From Amycolatopsis nalaikhensis (lineage in GTDB: Bacteria; Actinomycetota; Actinomycetes; Mycobacteriales; Pseudonocardiaceae), in NCBI RefSeq assembly GCF_030264295.1, contig NZ_CP127173.1:1123501-1187500 (forward strand): a stretch of DNA of 64,000 bases, in the 5' to 3' direction. This document shows positions 16,595-25,198 of this stretch, piece after piece (the first letter of the stretch is position 1; every line of letters starts with the position of its first letter). The notes beneath the pieces are model-generated. The model worked only from the letters and a program-made list of their open reading frames with translations. It was not told the DNA's origin and ran no database searches. The translations under genes were made by a program, and so were the position numbers.

Positions 16595-17238
16595 TCGCCG
16601 AGGACGACGCGCTGCTGCGCGAAGGACTGGCGCTGCTGCTGAAGACGGCGGGCATCGAGGTCGCCGCGACGTTCGACAACGCCGAGGACTTCCTCGCGTT
16701 CGTCGAAGGCGAGCGGCCGGACGCGGTCGTGATGGACGTCCGGATGCCGCCGACCCACCGCGACGAAGGCCTGCGCGCGGCGGTGCGTGCCCGCGAGATC
16801 CACCCGGCGCTGCCGGTGCTGGTGCTGTCGGCGCACGTCGAGACGAGTTACGCGGTGGAACTGCTCGCGGACGGCGTCGGCGGCGTCGGCTACCTGCTCA
16901 AGGAGCGCGTCGGCAAGGTCGAGCGGTTCCTCGACGCGCTGAACCGCGTCGCCAAGGGCGGCACGGCGATGGACCCCGAGGTGATCGGCCAGCTGATGTC
17001 CCGCCGCCGCACGGCCGATCCGCTGGCCGCGCTGACCGCCCGCGAGCGCGAAGTGCTGGCGCTGATGGCGGAGGGCTACAACAACAGCACGATCGCCGAG
17101 CTGCTGGTGGTCAGCGACGGCGCGGTGCTCAAGCACATCCGCAACATCTTCGCGAAGCTCGGCCTGCCGTCCGACGAGGGCAGCGGCCACCGGCGCGTGC
17201 TGGCGGTGCTGGCCTACCTCGGCCGCGACGCGGGGTAG
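16582..17238 (+). CDS. Response regulator, NarL/LuxR type
   Basis: A 218-residue two-domain regulator. The receiver domain (1-120) has acidic pocket EDD (residues 7-9), phosphoacceptor Asp52 in VVMDVRMPP and Lys in YLLKERV. The C-terminal LuxR helix-turn-helix reads LTAREREVLALMAEGYNNSTIAELLVVSDGAVLKHIRNIFAKL. It overlaps the kinase gene by 13 bases. Two identical 22-bp operators flank the pair, one upstream and one overlapping this gene's stop codon, making it the best candidate to bind them. Confidence 0.93.
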   Translation: MRVVIAEDDALLREGLALLLKTAGIEVAATFDNAEDFLAFVEGERPDAVVMDVRMPPTHRDEGLRAAVRAREIHPALPVLVLSAHVETSYAVELLADGVGGVGYLLKERVGKVERFLDALNRVAKGGTAMDPEVIGQLMSRRRTADPLAALTAREREVLALMAEGYNNSTIAELLVVSDGAVLKHIRNIFAKLGLPSDEGSGHRRVLAVLAYLGRDAG

Positions 17239-17253
17239 CGCGGGCACCACCCC
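17232..17253. promoter_or_regulatory. 22-bp imperfect palindromic operator, copy 2
   Basis: Identical to 15349-15370; it contains the TAG stop of the response regulator gene. It lies at -57 to -78 from ATG 17310, exactly the distance seen at the ABC exporter. Confidence 0.65.
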
Positions 17254-17268
17254 CGATCCGGGTGCCGC

Positions 17269-17302
17269 CGGGATCGTTTCGCGGCCCGCGGCTTTCTAGC
17301 GT
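17269..17302 (+). promoter_or_regulatory. Promoter of the small membrane protein
   Basis: CGGGATCG at -41 to -34 and TAGCGT at -13 to -8 relative to ATG 17310, leaving 7 bases to the start, so the transcript is probably leaderless. Confidence 0.6.
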
Positions 17303-17309
17303 TTCCGGC

Positions 17310-17495
17310 ATGAACGCACCCACTCGCACTTCCTCGTCTCCCGTCCTCCTCTGGCTGGTCCTGGTCCTCGGCGCCGGGGTCAACGCGGCCGGGTCCCTGA
17401 CCGGACTGCCCGACCCGATCCGCATCACCGCGGGCGCCATCGCGACCATCGCGCTGGTGGCGCTGATCGTCCACTACGTCCGGCGGCGGCGTTAG
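17310..17495 (+). CDS. Small two-helix membrane protein, probable two-component target
   Basis: A 61-residue protein with two membrane helices (about 11-29 and 38-55, VLLWLVLVLGAGVNAAGSL and ITAGAIATIALVALIVHYV) and a basic tail RRRR, so both ends should be cytoplasmic. No family is recognised; similar peptides often accompany MacB-type exporters or act as stress peptides. It has a full predicted promoter with the shared operator, -35-like element and -10 box at the same spacing as the ABC exporter gene. Confidence 0.65.
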   Translation: MNAPTRTSSSPVLLWLVLVLGAGVNAAGSLTGLPDPIRITAGAIATIALVALIVHYVRRRR

Positions 17496-17674
17496 AAAAC
17501 CGGTGGAACGGCGGCCCGGTCCGCGGTTACCGTGCCGCGAGCCCCTGTCGCCGGCTGCGAGGAAGTGCCGTTGTACACCCTGTGAGACCTCCCGAACGCT
17601 GAACCGTCGCGCGTCGCGCTTTCCGCGTCGCGCCGCCTTTTGCTGCGGATTTCTCACAGAAACGGTGTCCTGCC

Positions 17675-18229
17675 GTGCTCGAATCCTGGGTGGTCGTCCC
17701 CACCTGCCTTCCGTTCGTCATCCGTCGTTGTCACCGGTGCGCCGCCGAGCGCTTCCGGGTCGACGGAAAGTTCCGCGTCAACGCCCACCACAAGCTCCTC
17801 GACATCTGGCTGCTCGCGCTGTGCACCGGCTGCGGGGACACCGTGAAGCTCACGGTCCTCGAGCGGGTGAACGTACGCACGATCCCGCGTGAACTGCTCG
17901 ACGGCCTGCACGGCAACGATCCCGTGCTGGCGGCCGAGCTGCTGCAAGACCCGGTCGTGCGGCACCGCAACCGCGTCGCCCTCGACTGGGACGGGGCCTG
18001 GCGCCTCGACGCCGGCGGGCCGGGGATCCTCGATCGCGAAGTGATCGACGTGGCGGTCCACTTCGCGGCGAGGATCCCGGTCCGGCCGGTGCGCCTGATC
18101 GCCGACGGCTGCGGGCTTTCCCGGGCCGAGGTGGCCCGGCTGCTCGACGACGGAAAGCTCGTGTCGGCGGTCCGGCTGAGCGGCAAAGTCTCCGGCGACT
18201 TCACCTTCACGCTCAAGCGCGATCGCTAG
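17675..18229 (+). CDS. DUF1062 family protein
   Basis: A 184-residue protein matching the DUF1062 pattern: N-terminal zinc-ribbon-like cysteines (CHRCAAERFRVDGKFRVNAHHKLLDIWLLALCTGCG) and a C-terminal S4-like segment (CGLSRAEVARLLDDGKL). The function of the family is unknown; the zinc and S4-like parts suggest RNA binding. GTG 17675 begins close to the conserved core. The 3' end overlaps the convergent MFS gene by 17 bases. The spacer at 17496-17674 shows no clear signal. Confidence 0.8.
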   Translation: MLESWVVVPTCLPFVIRRCHRCAAERFRVDGKFRVNAHHKLLDIWLLALCTGCGDTVKLTVLERVNVRTIPRELLDGLHGNDPVLAAELLQDPVVRHRNRVALDWDGAWRLDAGGPGILDREVIDVAVHFAARIPVRPVRLIADGCGLSRAEVARLLDDGKLVSAVRLSGKVSGDFTFTLKRDR

Positions 18230-19314
18230 CCAAGGCGTTCCGCACGAGCCCGGCGACCACCAGCGCCCCGGCGACCAAGGCCGCCGCGACCCAGAACGGG
18301 CTCGCGGCGGCCCCGGCGAGCACGGGTCCGGCCGTGGCGCCGACGTTGAGGGCCGCGGTCGCGTACGACCCGGCCATCGTCGGAGCACCGGTCGCCAAGC
18401 GGAGGATCCGGGTGATCACCGTCCCGCCCACCGCGAACGACAACCCGCCCTGAACGAACGCGAGCCCGACCAGCGCGACCGGCACCTCGGCCGCCGAGGC
18501 CAGCGCGACCCAGCCACCGAGCAGCAGAGGCCCGCCGACCGCGACGACGCGTCCCGGCCACCGGTCCGCGAGCCGCCCGGCCGCGGTGACCCCGGCGAAG
18601 CAGCCGACGCCGAACGCGGCGAGCACCACGGGCACGGGGGCGACGCCGTCCGCGACCGGCGCCAGGAAGGTGAAGACGCCGAAGGTGGCGGCGTTGACGA
18701 GCGCGCCGAGCAGCAGCACCCCGCCGACCGGCCGGAGTTCGGCGAGCTGCACGGCGCAGGTCGGCCGAGCCGCCGCCCACGGTGTCGGGAATCCGGAGCA
18801 CCCCGGCGAGCGCGGGCAGGCAAAGCCCGGCGACCACCCAGAACGGCGCACGCCACCCGAGGGCGGCGTCGAGCAGAGCCCCGCCGGGAACCCCGGCGAC
18901 GCAGGCCAGGGTCGTCCCGCCGAGCAGGACGGCGAGGGCGCGACCGGTGCGTTCCGGCGGCACGAGCGCGGCGGCCGCGCTGAGGGCAACGGCCAGAAAC
19001 CCGGAGTTGGCGACGGCGGCCACCGACCGCGTCACGAGCAGGACACCGAACGAGGTGGTCACGGCGCCGGCGACGTGCGAGCCGACGAAGACGACCAGGA
19101 AGCACAGCAACGCGGTCCGCCGCCGCCAAGTCCGGGCGAGCGCGGCCATCACCGGCGCCCCGACGACCATCCCGGCGGCGAACGCGGAGGTCAGCGAGCC
19201 CGCCTGCGCGACGGAGACGTCGAGGGCGGTGGCGATGCCGGGGACGAGCCCGGCGAGCATGAATTCGGAGAGGCCCATGGCGAACACGCCGAGGGCCAGG
19301 AGGTACAGGTGCAC
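18213..19314 (-). pseudogene. MFS efflux transporter (DHA1, AraJ/Cmx-like), one frameshift
   Basis: Read from GTG 19314 (GGAG upstream), the first half gives a normal 12-helix drug:H+ antiporter start (LYLLALGVFAMGLSEFMLAGLVPGIA) and motif A-like ARTWRRR. Near 18745-18765 the frame shifts after SADLR and continues as VQLAELRPVGGVLLLGALVNAATFGVFTFLAP to a normal end. Deleting one C restores about 366 residues, the usual length. Both halves keep normal codon use, so this is a recent mutation or a sequencing error. The GlxA-type regulator upstream, on the same strand, may control it. Confidence 0.8.
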
Positions 19315-19472
19315 GAACGGCTCCAGGGATCACGAGATCGACAGGACGATTTCGTGGTCACCCGGTGACCCGGGAGGGTGCGGGAAGTTATCGGGCCGCC
19401 GGGTGGACCGACAGCCCGGCCCTGGACGCTTCGGGGCTCGACACGCCCCCGACCCTACCGCCCGCGCGTCTT

Positions 19473-19640
19473 GAATGAGTCATTCAGGACCTCCCACGCC
19501 CTGAATGAGTCATTCAAGACGCCGCCCCGCCGCCCGCCGCAGGTGCCATGGCCGCCCCCGCCGCGCGATGCCGTGGCGGCGCCCGCCGCGAGGTCGCGAA
19601 TGACTCATTCGAGACCCCAGCGGTCCCCAATGACTCATTC
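19473..19640. repeat. Cluster of four 13-bp palindromes in the 346-bp MFS-GlxA spacer
   Basis: GAATGAGTCATTC occurs at 19473 and 19503; its mirror form GAATGACTCATTC occurs at 19598, and at 19629 with the first base changed. Flanks such as TTGAATGAGTCATTCAGGAC are typical of dispersed Amycolatopsis intergenic repeats. No coding potential is seen in 19315-19660. Confidence 0.75.
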
Positions 19641-19660
19641 GCGACCCTCCGCCGCGCCGC

Positions 19661-20593
19661 TCAAGACACTCCACCAGCGCGGAAGCTCGCCCGGTAGGCC
19701 TGCGGGCTGGTCCCGACCACCCGCTTGAACCGCTCCCGGAACGCGGTCGGCGACCCGAACCCCACCTCGCCCGCGATCCGGTCCACCGGCGCCCCCGTCG
19801 CCTCGAGCAGGTGCTGCGCCCGCCGGACCCGGGCGCGCAGCAGCCACTGCAGCGGCGTCGTTCCCGTCTGCTCGCGGAACCGCCGGTTGAGCGTGCGCGT
19901 GCTCATCCCCACCTGGGCCGCGATCCCCGCCAATGTCAGCTCGGACGCGCAGTTCTCCTCGATCCACGCCAGCACCGGTGCCAGTTCGGACCCGCGCGGT
20001 GTCGGCGGCGCGTCGTGGACGATGAACTGCGCCTGCCCTCCCTCGCGCTCCAGTGGCATCACCGACAGGCGGGCCGCGTCGGCCGCCGCCGCCGATCCGT
20101 GGTCGCGGCGGATCAGGTGCAGGCAAAGGTCCAGCCCGGCCGCCGCGCCCGCCGATGTCAGGAACTGGCCGTTGTCCACGTACAGCACGTCCGGGTCCAC
20201 CTCGACCGCCGGGTGCCGCCGGGCCAGCTCCGCGGCCGCCGCCCAGTGGGTTGTCGCGCGCAGGCCGTCCAGCAAGCCCGTCGCCGCCAGGATGAACGCG
20301 CCCGAGCAGATCGACGCGATCCGCGTGCCACGCTCGGCCGCCGCCCGCAACGCCGCCACCACCGGTGCGGGCACCGGCGGGTTCGCCGAGCGGCCCGGCA
20401 CGATGATCGTGTCCGCGTCCGCCAGCCCGGTCAGGTCCCACGGCGGCCGCAGCGTGAACGTGCCCGCGTCGACCTCGCCGCCGACCCCGCAGATCCGGAC
20501 CTCGTAGCCGGGCGTCCGCGCAAACACCTCGATCGGGGTGGCCAGGTCGAACGCCACCACCTGGTCCAGCGCGAGGACGGCCACGATGTGCAT
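19661..20593 (-). CDS. GlxA-family AraC transcriptional regulator
   Basis: A 310-residue regulator with an N-terminal DJ-1/PfpI-like domain (about 1-185; nucleophile-elbow region ASICSGAFILAATGLLDG) and a C-terminal AraC double helix-turn-helix (about 210-300; LTLAGIAAQVGMSTRTLNRRFREQTGTTPLQWLL). Such proteins sense small molecules and activate nearby transport or catabolic genes; here the candidate target is the downstream MFS gene. TATCGT stands 6 bases before ATG 20593, fitting a leaderless mRNA. Confidence 0.9.
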   Translation of the reverse strand: MHIVAVLALDQVVAFDLATPIEVFARTPGYEVRICGVGGEVDAGTFTLRPPWDLTGLADADTIIVPGRSANPPVPAPVVAALRAAAERGTRIASICSGAFILAATGLLDGLRATTHWAAAAELARRHPAVEVDPDVLYVDNGQFLTSAGAAAGLDLCLHLIRRDHGSAAAADAARLSVMPLEREGGQAQFIVHDAPPTPRGSELAPVLAWIEENCASELTLAGIAAQVGMSTRTLNRRFREQTGTTPLQWLLRARVRRAQHLLEATGAPVDRIAGEVGFGSPTAFRERFKRVVGTSPQAYRASFRAGGVS

Positions 20594-20599
20594 GTCCCC

Positions 20600-20605
20600 A
20601 CGATA
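20600..20605 (-). promoter_or_regulatory. -10 box TATCGT, leaderless start
   Basis: Minus-strand TATCGT, 6 bases before ATG 20593. The adjoining TAGT and ACTA half-sites (20604-20617) could be an operator. Confidence 0.45.
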
Positions 20606-20614
20606 GTCCGTCCA

Positions 20615-21181
20615 CTAAGGACGGAGACTGCGCAGCATCAGGTCCGCGAAGTGCTCGCCGACCTGCTCACCGGACAGCTCGCCGTCGGCGTGGTACCACA
20701 TGCCGAGGCGGTGGATGGCGCCGAAGTGGTAGTTGATCACCAGGTCGGCGGGGACGTCGTCGCGGAAGACCCCCGCGCGCTGCCCTTCGGCGACCAGGTC
20801 CCGCACGCGCTCGTGGTAGGTGCGCCGCTCGGCGCGCACCTGGACCTGCTTGGACTTCTCCAGCAGGGGGAACGACTGGAAGAACACGGTCGCCGCGTCG
20901 AGGTCGGCGATGCTGGTCACCACGACGTCGGCGATGATCGCGTGCAGCCGCTCCGGCAGCGGCAGGTCCGACGCCGCGATCGTCTCCATCCGCCGGGTCT
21001 GCATCCGCAGCATCGCCGCGTAGATCTCGAACAGCAGGTCGTCTTTGGACTCGAAGTAGTGGTAGAGGCCACCTTTGGTGACACCGGCCGTCTCGACGAT
21101 CTCGCGGACCGTCGTGGCCTCGAACCCCTTCTCGGCGAACAGGCGCACCGCCGCCCGCACCACCTTGTCCCTGACCGTCAT
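20615..21181 (-). CDS. TetR-family repressor
   Basis: A 188-residue repressor. The N-terminal helix-turn-helix is complete (LFAEKGFEATTVREIVETAGVTKGGLYHYFESKDDLL). The ligand domain resembles FadR/KstR2-type TetR proteins (TetR_C, long helices rich in hydrophobics), which often sense acyl-CoA thioesters. The gene follows the Liv transport operon on the same strand but after a terminator, with its own TAGGGT box 6 bases before ATG. It may regulate that operon through the palindrome at 26023. Confidence 0.88.
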   Translation of the reverse strand: MTVRDKVVRAAVRLFAEKGFEATTVREIVETAGVTKGGLYHYFESKDDLLFEIYAAMLRMQTRRMETIAASDLPLPERLHAIIADVVVTSIADLDAATVFFQSFPLLEKSKQVQVRAERRTYHERVRDLVAEGQRAGVFRDDVPADLVINYHFGAIHRLGMWYHADGELSGEQVGEHFADLMLRSLRP

Positions 21182-21187
21182 GTCGCC

Positions 21188-21193
21188 ACCCTA
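21188..21193 (-). promoter_or_regulatory. -10 box TAGGGT, leaderless start
   Basis: Minus-strand TAGGGT ends 6 bases before the TetR gene ATG 21181. Confidence 0.45.
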
Positions 21194-21202
21194 TTCAAGG
21201 GG

Positions 21203-21233
21203 GCGGGCCGGGCTGCCGCACAGCCCGGCCCGC
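21203..21233. terminator. Terminator of the Liv operon
   Basis: GCGGGCCGGGCTG (21203-21215) pairs perfectly with 21221-21233 around a 5-base loop, just after the binding-protein stop. Confidence 0.75.
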
Positions 21234-21237
21234 GACC

Positions 21238-22551
21238 TCACTTGCTCGCCGGGTCGACCTGCTCGGGGGTGGCGCGTTCCCCGGAGTACGGCGTGATCGC
21301 GCCGGTGCCCCGGTCAGTGACCGCCGGCGGCTGGATGACCGTCGTCGTGGTGTCCGGGTTGATCTTGAACACGTACGCGCCGGTGTAGCCGGCGTGCGAG
21401 TCCTTCGAGAACCCGAACGGCGTCAGGCCCGGCCCCTTCAGCGCGCCGGAGCTCATCGCGTCGACGAGCTTCTGCCGCGTCGGCTCCGGCCCGGCCGCCT
21501 TCAGCGCCTGCGCGAACGTGAACGCCTGCACCATCCCGTACATCACCGTGTTGGTGAACGGCTCCTTCGGGATGTACTTGTCGTGGATGCCCTTGAAGTA
21601 GGCGACCCACGGGTCCGACGTCTGCGCGACGTCGGGCAGGTAGCCGGTGCCGATCAGCCCGGACAGCAGCTGCGCGCTCGACACGCTCGCGCCGCCGCGC
21701 TTGGCGAAGTCCTGCAGCAGGCCCGAGAGCGTCGCCGGGTCCGCGCCGATGCTGCTGACCACGAACTGCGGGTGGTAGCCGATCTTCGCCGCGGCCAGGA
21801 TGGACAGCGCGGTGAACGCCGGGATGCACTCGCAGACGACGACCTCGGCCCCGCCCGCCTTGAGCGCCGACAGCTGCGGCGTGACGTCGGTGTTGGCGCT
21901 GTCGTAGCCCTGCCGGACGACGGTCTGGTCCTTGACGAACTGGTCGAGCCCGGCCTGCGTGTCGCGGCCGACGTCGTCGTTCTGGGTGAAGTAGCCGATC
22001 TTCTTGCCGGCGAAGTTGTCCTTGAGGAACTTGCCCTGGATCTTGCCCTCGCGGGTGTAGTCCACTTGGTACCCGAACGTCATCGGCGCCTGCTTCGGGT
22101 TGTCCCAGGCGAGCGCGCCCGAGGACACCAGGACGTCCGGCACGCCCTCGGAGTTCAGGTAGTCGACCACTTTGGAGTGCGTCGGCGTGCCCAGCCCGCC
22201 GACGATGGCGAACACCTTGTCCTGCAGGACGAGCTTCTTCACGACCTCGACGGTCTTGGTCGGGTTGTAGCCGTCGTCCTCGACCTTGTAGTCGATCTTC
22301 CGGCCGTTGACGCCGCCGGCGTCGTTGATCGACTGGTACACCGCGCGGGCGCCGACGGAGATCTTGCTGTAGCCCGGCGCGGCGGGCCCGGTGAGCGGCT
22401 GGTGGGTGCCGATGACGACGGCGTCCTTCGTGACGCCGACCGCGGAGTCGGCGGCCTGCTGGCCACCGCCGTCACTCTCCCCCGCGCCGCCGCACGCGGT
22501 CAGCGCCAGGGCGAGGGCGAGGAAACCCGCGCCGTATCTAGTGCTTCTCAT
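21238..22551 (-). CDS. Branched-chain amino acid-type ABC substrate-binding lipoprotein
   Basis: A 437-residue lipoprotein: signal with lipobox LTAC (Cys20), then a type I periplasmic-binding fold of the LivJ/Peripla_BP_6 class (VIGTHQPLTGPAAPGYSKISVGARAVYQSINDAGGVNGRKIDY). It captures the substrate outside the membrane for the LivHM permeases. The ligand need not be an amino acid: in actinomycetes such systems also import aromatics, urea or acyl compounds. It is the last gene of the livG-F-H-M operon and overlaps livM by 14 bases. Confidence 0.92.
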   Translation of the reverse strand: MRSTRYGAGFLALALALTACGGAGESDGGGQQAADSAVGVTKDAVVIGTHQPLTGPAAPGYSKISVGARAVYQSINDAGGVNGRKIDYKVEDDGYNPTKTVEVVKKLVLQDKVFAIVGGLGTPTHSKVVDYLNSEGVPDVLVSSGALAWDNPKQAPMTFGYQVDYTREGKIQGKFLKDNFAGKKIGYFTQNDDVGRDTQAGLDQFVKDQTVVRQGYDSANTDVTPQLSALKAGGAEVVVCECIPAFTALSILAAAKIGYHPQFVVSSIGADPATLSGLLQDFAKRGGASVSSAQLLSGLIGTGYLPDVAQTSDPWVAYFKGIHDKYIPKEPFTNTVMYGMVQAFTFAQALKAAGPEPTRQKLVDAMSSGALKGPGLTPFGFSKDSHAGYTGAYVFKINPDTTTTVIQPPAVTDRGTGAITPYSGERATPEQVDPASK

Positions 22552-23614
22552 GGTTCTCCTTCTTTTCGGCGGATCGGCGGAGCAGCCCGCGCAACCGGTG
22601 GACGCCGCCCTGGATGCCGCGCGGGAAGGCGAGCACGACGACGATGAGGATCACGCCGTACACCGCGAGCGGGAGGTTGTTGGCCACGTCGGTGTTCAGG
22701 TGCAGGACGTCGGCGAGGTCTTCGGACCAGGCCTGGAAGTACACGAGCGCGACCGCGCCCCACAGCGCGCCCCACAGGGAGCCCAGCCCGCCCAGCACCA
22801 CGGCCGCCAGCAGGCTGAGCGACAGGGCGGGGGTGAACGAGCCGGGCGCGGCGGTGCCGAGCAGGAACGCCTGCAGGCCACCGGCGAGCCCGCCGCACAC
22901 CGCGCTGACCAGGAACGCGAGGATCTTCGTGCGGCCGACGGCGATCCCGCTCAGGGAGGCGGCGACCTCGTCGTCGCGGACCGCGCGGAAGTCGCGCCCG
23001 AGCCGTCCGCGCACGATGTTCACCACGAGCACCAGCGCGATGAGCACGCTGAGCCAGACGATCCAGGTCTGCCAGCGCAGTTCCGGGACGACGCCGACCA
23101 CGAAGGACGGTCGACTGTGGACGGTGAAGCTCAACCCGTTGCTGCCGCCCAGGAAGTCCTGGAACCGGCGGGTCAGCGCGGGCAGGCCGACGGCCAGCGC
23201 GAGCGTCGCCCCGGCGAGGTACGGCCCGCGCAGCCGGGCCGCGGCCGCCCCGGCCAGCAGCCCGGCCAGCCCGCCGGCGGCGCTGGCCAGCAGCAGGTCG
23301 GCCCACAGCGGGAACGACGGCGCGTGCTTCACGAGCAACGCGACCGTGTAGGCGCCGATGAACATGAACGCGCCGTGGCCGAGGGAAACCTGCCCGGTGA
23401 GGCCGGTGAGCAGGGTCAGCCCGGCCACCGCGATCAGGTAGTAGCCGATCGTGGCGAGCCGCAGGTTGGTGAACTCGTCGGTGACCAGCGTGAGCAGGAT
23501 GATCACGACGAACGCGGCCAGCGCCGCCAGCGCGTGCAGCAGCAGCGGCGGCAGCGTCCGCTTCTTGGCCGGGGTTTTCACGCCGGTTTCGGGCAGGCTC
23601 GTGCGCACGGTCAT
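22538..23614 (-). CDS. livM: Branched-chain amino acid-type ABC permease
   Basis: A 358-residue LivM-type permease with about ten membrane helices and the family signature GHGAFMFIGAYTVALL plus the coupling region FRAVRDDEVAASLSGIAVGRTKILAFLVSA. It pairs with LivH at 23611 to form the pore. The start ATGA overlaps the livH stop. The C-terminal tail is short and charged, and its end overlaps the binding-protein gene. Confidence 0.93.
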   Translation of the reverse strand: MTVRTSLPETGVKTPAKKRTLPPLLLHALAALAAFVVIILLTLVTDEFTNLRLATIGYYLIAVAGLTLLTGLTGQVSLGHGAFMFIGAYTVALLVKHAPSFPLWADLLLASAAGGLAGLLAGAAAARLRGPYLAGATLALAVGLPALTRRFQDFLGGSNGLSFTVHSRPSFVVGVVPELRWQTWIVWLSVLIALVLVVNIVRGRLGRDFRAVRDDEVAASLSGIAVGRTKILAFLVSAVCGGLAGGLQAFLLGTAAPGSFTPALSLSLLAAVVLGGLGSLWGALWGAVALVYFQAWSEDLADVLHLNTDVANNLPLAVYGVILIVVVLAFPRGIQGGVHRLRGLLRRSAEKKENHEKH

Positions 23615-24462
23615 ACCCGCCTCACCTTCGCCCGGCCGAACAGGCCGCTCGGCCGGAACGTCAGCACCACCACGAGGATCGCGAGCGCGGCGATCGTCAC
23701 CATCTCCGGTCCCAGGTAGCCGGACACATAGGACAGTCCGATGCCGAGGACGAACCCGCCCGCGATGGTGCCCAGCGGGTTGTCGAGGCCGCCGAGCACG
23801 GCGGCGGTGAGCGCGTAGACGAAGACGCCGTCCAGCACGTTCGGGAACAGGAACGGCGGCGTGGCCAGCAATCCCGCCAGCGAGCCGACGGCCGCGGCCA
23901 TCCCCCAGCCGACGGTGAGCATCAGCCCGACCCGCACGCCGAGGGTGCGCGCCACGTCCGGCGCGAACGCCGCCGCGCGCATCCGCAGGCCCAGCGGCGT
24001 GTACTTGAACACCACCAGTACGAGCGCGGCGATGGCCAGGACCACAAGCACGACGAACAGGTCGTTGGTGGAGAACCGGCCGCGGAAGTCGAAGGCGTAG
24101 GGGAACGCGAGCGGCTCGTTGGACCAGATCATGCCCGCGATCGCCTGCAGCACCAGCAGAAGCCCGAGCGTGACGATGATCGAGCTCAGCTCGGAGCGGT
24201 GCCGCAGCGGCCGGATCAGCAGCCGTTCGGTGGCGACGCCGAGCACGGTACCGGCGACGATCGCGACGGCGAACCCGAGCCAGTAGCTGCCCGACGCCTT
24301 CGTCACCGAGTACGCGAGGTACGTCGAGATCAGGGCGAGGGCGGGCTGGGCGAAGTTCACCACCCGGGTGGCCCGGTAGATGATGACCAGCGCGAGCCCG
24401 AGCGCCGCGTACACCGCGCCGGCGGAGATCCCGCCGAGGGTCAGGTCGAAGAAGTCCTGCAT
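23611..24462 (-). CDS. livH: Branched-chain amino acid-type ABC permease
   Basis: A 283-residue LivH-type permease with eight or so membrane helices. The family opening GGISAGAVYAALGLALVIIYRATRVVNFAQ and the coupling loop LGLRMRAAAFAPDVARTLGVRV are present. ATG 24462 has a near-perfect AGGAGGTGA ribosome site. It follows livF by 28 bases and is coupled to livM by a 4-base overlap. Confidence 0.93.
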   Translation of the reverse strand: MQDFFDLTLGGISAGAVYAALGLALVIIYRATRVVNFAQPALALISTYLAYSVTKASGSYWLGFAVAIVAGTVLGVATERLLIRPLRHRSELSSIIVTLGLLLVLQAIAGMIWSNEPLAFPYAFDFRGRFSTNDLFVVLVVLAIAALVLVVFKYTPLGLRMRAAAFAPDVARTLGVRVGLMLTVGWGMAAAVGSLAGLLATPPFLFPNVLDGVFVYALTAAVLGGLDNPLGTIAGGFVLGIGLSYVSGYLGPEMVTIAALAILVVVLTFRPSGLFGRAKVRRV

Positions 24463-24490
24463 ACCGGACCGTTCACCTCCTGTGGGTGGG

Positions 24491-25198
24491 TCAGAAACCG
24501 AGGTAGGCGTGGCGGAGGCCGTCGTCGGCCAGCAGTTCCGCCGCGGTGTCGACCGCGACCACGCTGCCGAGCGCCAGGACGTACCCGTTGTCGGCGATGG
24601 ACAGCGCGCTGTGCGCGTTCTGCTCGACGAGCACCACGGTGAGCCCGGTCGAGGCCCGCAGGTCGCGCAGGATGCCCATGATCCGGGCGGTGATCAGCGG
24701 CGCGAGCCCCAGCGACGGCTCGTCCAGCAGCAGCAGTTCGGGCCGGCTCATCAGGGCCCGGCCGATGGCCAGCATCTGCCGCTCGCCGCCCGAGAGCGTC
24801 GACGCGGGTTTCGCCGAACGTTCTTCCAGTGGCGGGAAAAGCTCGTACATCTCGCGCCGGGCGGCTGCGCGGTCGGCGCGGTCCCGCCGCCACAGCGCGC
24901 CCAGCCGGAGGTTCTCGTCGACGGTCAGCTCGGTGATGACGCCGCCGCCCTCGGGCACGTGCGCGACTCCGCCGCGCGCGATGCGGTCCGGCGCGAGCCC
25001 GGTCAGTTCCCGGCCGTCCCAGGTGATCCGGCCGCCGCGGGCGGACTGCAGGCCGCTGATCGTGCGCAGCAGCGTCGTCTTCCCGGCGCCGTTCGCGCCG
25101 AGGACGGCGGTGATCCCGCCGCGCTCGACCGTCAAGCCGACGCCGTCGAGCGCGCGGACGGCGCCGTAGGCCACGGAAAGCTCTTCGATCTCAAGCAC
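24491..25198 (-). CDS. livF: Branched-chain amino acid-type ABC ATPase
   Basis: A 235-residue ATPase with Walker A GANGAGKTT, signature LSGGERQMLAIGRAL, Walker B LLLLDEPSLGLAP and the LivF-type C-terminus (LLADDGLRHAYLGF). It works with LivG, whose frameshifted gene overlaps the GTG 25198 start by 8 bases. Confidence 0.94.
   Translation of the reverse strand: MLEIEELSVAYGAVRALDGVGLTVERGGITAVLGANGAGKTTLLRTISGLQSARGGRITWDGRELTGLAPDRIARGGVAHVPEGGGVITELTVDENLRLGALWRRDRADRAAARREMYELFPPLEERSAKPASTLSGGERQMLAIGRALMSRPELLLLDEPSLGLAPLITARIMGILRDLRASTGLTVVLVEQNAHSALSIADNGYVLALGSVVAVDTAAELLADDGLRHAYLGF

Noticed and set aside
17496..17674. Possible tRNA or small RNA in the GC-rich spacer
   Set aside because: No cloverleaf, T-arm GTTCGA or terminator pattern could be found by eye.
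19473..19640. CRISPR array
   Set aside because: The four short palindromes have irregular spacing and two orientations, and there are no cas genes.
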